Source: JAAUTT01 sp038213375 (lineage in GTDB: Bacteria; Bacteroidota; Bacteroidia; Bacteroidales; JAAUTT01). Taken from it: a stretch of 64,000 bases of DNA. Each line of letters starts with the position of its first letter. Position 1 is the stretch's first letter. The stretch spans positions 1 to 64,000 of the forward strand of contig JBBQTB010000010.1 in the NCBI GenBank assembly GCA_038213375.1, in the 5' to 3' direction. The translations under genes and the position numbers were made by a program. Positions 60,138-64,000 of the stretch are shown here, piece by piece. Under the pieces are notes generated by a model. The model was not told the origin of the DNA, made no database searches, and worked only from the letters and a program-made list of their open reading frames with translations.

Positions 60138-61850
60138 TTATTCTTTCCCTGCAATTTTCGACCAGCTATCTTTAAGTGTAACTGTTCGGTTAAACACTAA
60201 TTTTTCGGGAGTGGAATCATAATCAACTGTAAAATATCCAACGCGTTCAAATTGAAATTTATCCAGTTTAGCAGCTTCTTTAACAGAAGGTTCAATAAAA
60301 CAGGGTTGAATTTTTAATGAATCAGGGTTAATGTTAACCTTGTAATCACCACAATCTTCACAATCTTCAGGATTTTCCTTCACGAACAAACGGTCGTAGA
60401 GACGAACTTCGGCCTGCAAAGCATGATTTACCGAAACCCAGTGAATAGTTCCTTTTACCTTGCGTCCATCGGGTGAATTTCCTCCCTGAGAAGCCGGATC
60501 ATATGAACACCTTAGCTCGGTTACTTCTCCGGTAACCGGATCTTTTAAAACCTCTTCACATTTGATGAAATAAGCATACCGCAACCGAACTTCCGAACCC
60601 GGAGATAGCCTGAAATATTTTTTGGGAGGATCCTCCATAAAATCGTCACGTTCAATATATATTTCTTTAGAAAACGGAACCTTCCGAGATCCAGCTGCAC
60701 AATCTTCCGGATTATTCACCGCAACCATCCATTCAACCTGGTTTTCGGGATAGTTGCTAATGGTTACTTTCAATGGATTCATTATACCCATTACCCGCAT
60801 AGCCCGTTTATTCAGATCTTCGCGCAGACAAAACTCAAGCAACGATATGTCGATTACATTATCGCGTCGGGCAACACCCACTTTTTCGGCAAAGTTGCGC
60901 AAACTCTCCGGCGTAAAACCTCTGCGCCGCAATCCGCAAATAGTTGGCATCCTCGGATCGTCCCAACCTCGAACAAAGCCACCTTTCACTAACTCGAGCA
61001 GTTTGCGTTTACTCATCATGGTATAGGTAAGATTCAGCCTTGCAAATTCAATTTGTTGAGGTGCATAAATTTCGAGCTCCCTGATAAGCCAATCATAAAG
61101 CGGACGATGTACCTCAAATTCGAGTGTGCAAATAGAATGGGTTATTTTCTCGATGGAATCACACTGTCCGTGGGCAAAATCGTACATCGGATAAATACAC
61201 CATGCATTGCCTGTGCGATGATGCTCGATATGAAGAATGCGGTATAAAATGGGATCGCGCAACAACATATTAGGCGAAGCCATATCGATTTTAGCCCGTA
61301 AAACTCTTGCTCCGTCCGGAAAATCTCCATTTTTCATCTGTTGAAAAAGATTGAGATTTTCATCCACAAAACGGTCACGGTATGGGCTGTTTTTACCTGA
61401 CTGGTTAACAGTTCCGCGGTATAGAGCCATTTCTTCCTGAGAAAGATCACATACGTAGGCTTTCCCTTTTTCGATAAGTTTTACGGCATATTCATATAAT
61501 TTCCCAAAATAATCGCTGGCATAGTATTCACGGTCGTCCCAGTCAAAACCTAACCAACGAACATCTTCTTTAATAGAATCAACATATTCGGTATCTTCCT
61601 TAACAGGATTGGTATCATCGAACCTGAGATTGGTTAATCCACCATATTTAGCAGCTAATCCAAAATTCAGGCAAATTGACTTGGCATGTCCAATATGAAG
61701 GTAACCGTTTGGCTCGGGCGGAAAACGCGTATGAATTCTACCCTGAAACTTTCCGGAACGTATATCATCTTCCACAATTTCCTGGATAAAATGCTTTGAT
61801 TCTGTCTCTTTCAATTCATTGCAATCTTTTTCTTCAAACGTGTCTTTCAT
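60138..61850 (-). CDS. glnS: Glutaminyl-tRNA synthetase
   Basis: Charges tRNA-Gln with glutamine. The 570 residues show the class I Rossmann core with PPEPNGYLHIGHAKSICLNFG near 44-64 (HIGH motif), FDDTNPVKEDTEYVDSI near 78, the CIYPMYDFAHGQCDSIE segment near 218, KMSKS-type motif MMSKRKLLELVKGGFV near 277, and the GlnRS anticodon-binding beta barrels from about 345 to the end (PENQVEWMVAVNNPED, VTELRCSYDPAS). Downstream on the same strand is tRNA-Gln(CUG), so enzyme and substrate are neighbours. Confidence 0.97.
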   Translation of the reverse strand: MKDTFEEKDCNELKETESKHFIQEIVEDDIRSGKFQGRIHTRFPPEPNGYLHIGHAKSICLNFGLAAKYGGLTNLRFDDTNPVKEDTEYVDSIKEDVRWLGFDWDDREYYASDYFGKLYEYAVKLIEKGKAYVCDLSQEEMALYRGTVNQSGKNSPYRDRFVDENLNLFQQMKNGDFPDGARVLRAKIDMASPNMLLRDPILYRILHIEHHRTGNAWCIYPMYDFAHGQCDSIEKITHSICTLEFEVHRPLYDWLIRELEIYAPQQIEFARLNLTYTMMSKRKLLELVKGGFVRGWDDPRMPTICGLRRRGFTPESLRNFAEKVGVARRDNVIDISLLEFCLREDLNKRAMRVMGIMNPLKVTISNYPENQVEWMVAVNNPEDCAAGSRKVPFSKEIYIERDDFMEDPPKKYFRLSPGSEVRLRYAYFIKCEEVLKDPVTGEVTELRCSYDPASQGGNSPDGRKVKGTIHWVSVNHALQAEVRLYDRLFVKENPEDCEDCGDYKVNINPDSLKIQPCFIEPSVKEAAKLDKFQFERVGYFTVDYDSTPEKLVFNRTVTLKDSWSKIAGKE

Positions 61851-61870
61851 GTATGTGATCTTTTAAAACT

Positions 61871-61878
61871 CAAATATA
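61871..61878 (-). promoter_or_regulatory. Candidate -7 box of glnS
   Basis: TATATTTG on the minus strand, 20 bases before the glnS start; the resulting leader would be short. No TTG was seen at -33. Confidence 0.35.
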
Positions 61879-61986
61879 AATGAATTTACAAATTTGCAGA
61901 TAAAAGTGGGTTGTTATTTTATTAATTGCAATTTTATTTTTGAAAATGAACATTTATTGACATCCCGGGGTTGTAGATTTTTATAA

Positions 61987-62018
61987 TTGTACCTGAAACC
62001 AGTTCTTTTTTACCTTTG
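61987..62018 (+). promoter_or_regulatory. Promoter of folB
   Basis: TTG (61987-61989) and TACCTTTG (62011-62018), spaced 21 bases apart, match the two Bacteroidota elements. The start of folB is 29 bases beyond the -7 box. Confidence 0.6.
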
Positions 62019-62046
62019 TGAAAAAATTTGAAATACTAGCTTGATT

Positions 62047-62412
62047 ATGGGGTTGATTCATCTCGAAGATATGGAGTTTTATGCTTATCATGGTTGTTTT
62101 AAAGAGGAGCAAACAGCAGGTAATTGGTTTCTGGTAAACCTTACTTTGGAAACTGAAATGGAAAAACCTTCTGTTTCAGACAATATTTTGGATGCATTGA
62201 ATTACCAGATTGCTTATCAACTAGTGAAGACCGAAATGGCTATTCCCTCTCATTTACTGGAATATGTTGCAGAACGGATATTGAGCGCTTTGTTTTTGGA
62301 ATTTAAACAATTGGATCGGGCAACCGTGAAAGTTTCGAAGATGCATCCTCCCATGGGCGGTCAAATGAAGAGTGTAAGTGTAGAAATTTCGAAAACTAAT
62401 ATAACTTCATGA
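62047..62412 (+). CDS. folB: Dihydroneopterin aldolase
   Basis: FolB converts dihydroneopterin into hydroxymethyl-dihydropterin and glycolaldehyde in folate synthesis. I use the ATG at 62047 (MGLIHLEDMEFYAYHGC); a TTG two codons earlier is possible. Motifs are LEDMEFYAYHGCFKEEQ with the family Tyr/His-Gly and Glu, LNYQIAYQLVKTEM near 55, SHLLEYVAERI with the pterin-holding Leu-Leu-Glu near 75, and VKVSKMHPPMGG with the catalytic Lys near 100. At 121 residues it has the normal length. It overlaps the next gene by 4 bases. Confidence 0.93.
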   Translation: MGLIHLEDMEFYAYHGCFKEEQTAGNWFLVNLTLETEMEKPSVSDNILDALNYQIAYQLVKTEMAIPSHLLEYVAERILSALFLEFKQLDRATVKVSKMHPPMGGQMKSVSVEISKTNITS

Positions 62413-62624
62413 TGACCGGATTTGAAAATTTGAAGTTAGACGAAACCCATAAACAAAAAAATTGCCCCAAATGCGGATCAAAATTTGAGTGCATGGGAGA
62501 GGATTGCTGGTGTCATAATTATCAGATTTTAAATAAGAATATCCACTACATCAGGCAAACATGGAATGATTGTCTTTGCCCGGCATGTTTGAAAGAATTC
62601 GCCGAAAACAAGGAACAGTTGTAA
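62409..62624 (+). CDS. Cysteine-rich CWC protein
   Basis: The 71-residue protein has four Cys pairs or singles spaced as in the CWC family: NCPKCGSKFEC, GEDCWCHNY, and DCLCPACLKEF. It would bind one or two zinc ions and has no known function. The 4-base overlap with folB shows coupled translation. The stop codon is embedded in the -33 box of tRNA-Cys. Confidence 0.8.
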   Translation: MMTGFENLKLDETHKQKNCPKCGSKFECMGEDCWCHNYQILNKNIHYIRQTWNDCLCPACLKEFAENKEQL

Positions 62625-62650
62625 AATTATAGATTATTTTTATACATTTG
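62619..62650 (+). promoter_or_regulatory. Promoter of tRNA-Cys
   Basis: TTG (62619-62621) and TACATTTG (62643-62650), spaced by 21 bases, the same spacing as at folB. The tRNA begins 12 bases after the -7 box. Confidence 0.65.
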
Positions 62651-62662
62651 CAAACCCAAAAT

Positions 62663-62733
62663 GGTCGGTTGGCCGAGTGGTTAGGCAGCGGTCTGCAAAA
62701 CCGCGTACGGCGGTTCGAATCCGCCATCGACCT
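62663..62733 (+). tRNA. tRNA-Cys (anticodon GCA)
   Basis: Acceptor GGTCGGT/ATCGACC, D-arm with GAGTGGTTAGGC, anticodon stem GCGGT/ACCGC around loop CTGCAAA (anticodon GCA), T-arm GGCGG-TTCGAAT-CCGCC, discriminator T. CCA is not encoded. The 3' end shows no duplicated tail in the window. Confidence 0.95.
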
Positions 62734-62741
62734 CAAATAAC

Positions 62742-62780
62742 AAACCCAAAACGAATGATTTTCAGACGTTTTGGGTTTTT
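62742..62780 (+). terminator. Terminator of tRNA-Cys
   Basis: AAACCCAAAACG (62742-62753) pairs exactly with CGTTTTGGGTTT (62767-62778) across 13 bases and runs into T residues. Confidence 0.85.
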
Positions 62781-63145
62781 CCTTTGGTGATTTTCTTAGC
62801 AGTTTCTCAACAATTGGGAAAACTCATTTTTTATCCTTTTCTTCAATAGCAATAATTTAGTTTAAAATCATTTTTAAAAGTATGGTTTGTTCATCCATGA
62901 TTTCACTAAACTTATATGAATTTCAATTACATAATTTCGATATTAAAATCTGTGCATTATTCATTTTTATCCGTATCTATTAAAATAGGAATTTCAGGCT
63001 CTAAGAAGATGTAAGAATAACCTCATAGTCCTTTAAATCTTCTTCCAATCTATATCAAGCTCGTTTATCCAATTCTCATCTTTGATATTATGTTCTTCTA
63101 TTTTGCTCATTTCGCCTTATTAATGAATGATTTTTTTTAAAATGT

Positions 63146-63278
63146 TTGCTAACATTGGGGGCTATAAGGAGTAAGGGATTTTCGGAGTTACAAAACTATC
63201 CGCCAGCAGAAGACATGGTGCGGGTGATACTGCTCGCAAACCACTGAAACCTTATGCCGCATGAGCCGTTGTTAGCAA
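63146..63278. repeat. 133-bp fold-back element with TTGCTAACA/TGTTAGCAA ends
   Basis: The exact 9-base ends TTGCTAACA (63146-63154) and TGTTAGCAA (63270-63278) enclose further paired parts (GGCT...ATAAGG with CCTTAT...GAGCC, plus a GC-rich middle, GTGCGGGTG). Base composition is clearly higher in GC than the flanks. The outer GCTAAC/GTTAGC pair loosely recalls integron attC ends, but a noncoding RNA or short mobile repeat is equally possible. Confidence 0.5.
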
Positions 63279-63307
63279 CTGGCCTTTTTAATATTCAATT
63301 GTAATAA

Positions 63308-64000
63308 TCAGTCTATTTGAAAAAATGATACAATTTCTTTTGTTTCTTGAGCAAGACCTGCAAGTTCTTCTGCACTGGTAGCCAACTGTTCTGATGCTGA
63401 TGCATTTTCCTGAGAAACTTCATTAAGTGATTGCATAGCAATATTTACTTGATCAAGTCCATTATTTTGTTCGAGACTTGATATTGTTATTCCTTGAATT
63501 AATAAAGTTGTTCGTTCAATTAATGGAACCAGCTCACTCATTTTATGTCCAGAAATATTTGCTAACTCCAATCCTTTCGTTGAAAGTTCATTTATCTCCA
63601 CTGCTGCTATCTTACTTTTTTCTGCTAGTCGCCTTACTTCTGTAGCAACTACCGCAAATCCACGTCCGCTTTCGCCAGCTCTTGCTGCTTCAACCGCCGC
63701 ATTCAGTGCTAGCAAGTTAGTCTGAAAAGAAATATCACTTACTATATTAATCTTTGATGAAATATTATTGATGGCTTCTATCGTTGTTAAAGAAATTTTA
63801 CTCCCTTCTTTAAATTTAACTAAAGTGTCAACTGCAATCTTCTCAGTTTCTTTAGCATTGTTGACACTTTGCTGAACATTTGAACTTATTTCCTCGAATG
63901 TAGAAGCAATCTCTTCGGCTGAGGCAGCTTGTCTATTTGCTCCCTGCGCTATAACCTGCGAATTTGCACTAATTTGCTGACTTGCTTCAGCGATATCATT
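63308..64000 (-). CDS. Methyl-accepting chemotaxis protein, C-terminal part (cut by window edge)
   Basis: The frame is open to the window edge, so only about 230 C-terminal residues are seen. They form the cytoplasmic coiled-coil signalling domain with the hairpin tip LLALNAAVEAARAGESGRGF, VVATEVRRLAEKSKIAAVEI after it, and methylation-type Gln/Glu repeats such as ASAEEIASTFEEI. It ends KEIVSFFQID. It would bind CheA/CheW. The sensor and membrane parts lie outside. No che genes are in view. Confidence 0.93.
   Translation of the reverse strand, partial: NDIAEASQQISANSQVIAQGANRQAASAEEIASTFEEISSNVQQSVNNAKETEKIAVDTLVKFKEGSKISLTTIEAINNISSKINIVSDISFQTNLLALNAAVEAARAGESGRGFAVVATEVRRLAEKSKIAAVEINELSTKGLELANISGHKMSELVPLIERTTLLIQGITISSLEQNNGLDQVNIAMQSLNEVSQENASASEQLATSAEELAGLAQETKEIVSFFQID

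Larger units (their letters stand above)
62735..63307. other. Long non-coding region between tRNA-Cys and the chemotaxis gene
   Basis: The 573 bases hold the tRNA terminator (62742-62780) and a 133-bp fold-back element (63146-63278). A 25-codon frame on the minus strand (63033-63110) is too short to call. The remaining DNA is AT-rich with no other feature I can support. Confidence 0.5.

Noticed and set aside
62663..62733. tRNA-Cys as another integration site
   Set aside because: No duplicate of its 3' tail was seen within the window.
63033..63110. A 25-codon minus-strand frame, MSKIEEHNIKDENWINELDI and five more residues
   Set aside because: Too short, no family likeness and no ribosome-binding or promoter support. 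It could be the stub of a lost gene.

Overview
The window reads as a chromosomal segment of a Bacteroidota bacterium, most like an environmental member of the Bacteroidales/Marinilabiliales. The evidence is a SusC/SusD pair, a DUF6377-type regulator, a FecI/FecR/TonB-receptor trio, an MsbA/KDO-transferase lipid A set, E. coli-type PurB, AT-rich DNA, and several promoters of the Bacteroidota form TAnnTTTG with TTG about 21 bases upstream. No insertion sequence, CRISPR array, phage module or rRNA gene was seen. The segment is mostly housekeeping genes interleaved with carbohydrate and envelope genes.

Layout. 0.3-12.8 kb: a polysaccharide utilization locus (regulator, two surface proteins, SusC, SusD, a GH71/99-like hydrolase and a GH97 hydrolase), then a TauE/SafE-type permease. 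12.9-21.2 kb: a deacetylase/glycosyltransferase pair, murB, a phosphofructokinase with an altered Mg-binding loop, mltG, methylglyoxal synthase, an aminotransferase and a small membrane-anchored protein. 21.3-28.6 kb: a lipid A/LPS block (radical SAM protein, waaA, GT9, msbA), a GT2 and purB. 28.9-41.0 kb: an NfeD/ClpP-class protein, a small DSIA-repeat lipoprotein, pyruvate kinase, an HD protein, a GT2, an FAH-family protein, a DnaQ-type exonuclease, dnaN, a DUF4340-like protein and a large GH2 enzyme.

41.2-49.0 kb holds the most unusual gene set. One minus-strand run encodes a RibD-type reductase, a dehydrogenase without the catalytic zinc cysteine, a pterin-synthase homologue that has lost its catalytic residues, an FkbM methyltransferase, a GT4 and a second methyltransferase. 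Divergent to it lie an LTA-synthase-like membrane protein and an overlapping CDP-alcohol phosphatidyltransferase. I read this as a candidate pathway for a modified, possibly lipid-linked, pterin-like or other small molecule; the product is unknown.

49.1-58.6 kb: HU, a GH5 enzyme, a small membrane protein pair, a second phosphofructokinase, an ECF sigma/FecR/TonB-receptor cell-surface signalling operon and a secreted-repeat lipoprotein. 58.8-60.0 kb is a roughly 1.08-kb islet carrying a PIN toxin-antitoxin pair. It is bounded by an 18-bp direct repeat of the 3' end of tRNA-Gln and appears to have separated that tRNA from its original terminator. The tRNA lies just downstream of glnS, its own synthetase. 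The window ends with folB, a CWC protein, tRNA-Cys, a 133-bp fold-back element and the C-terminal part of a methyl-accepting chemotaxis protein cut by the window edge.

Intergenic DNA is rich in fold-back structure: a 44-bp perfect palindrome, a 187-bp nested inverted repeat before pyruvate kinase, and a 71-bp repeat present twice with conserved stems. All functional calls are from reading translated sequence; no database search was run.
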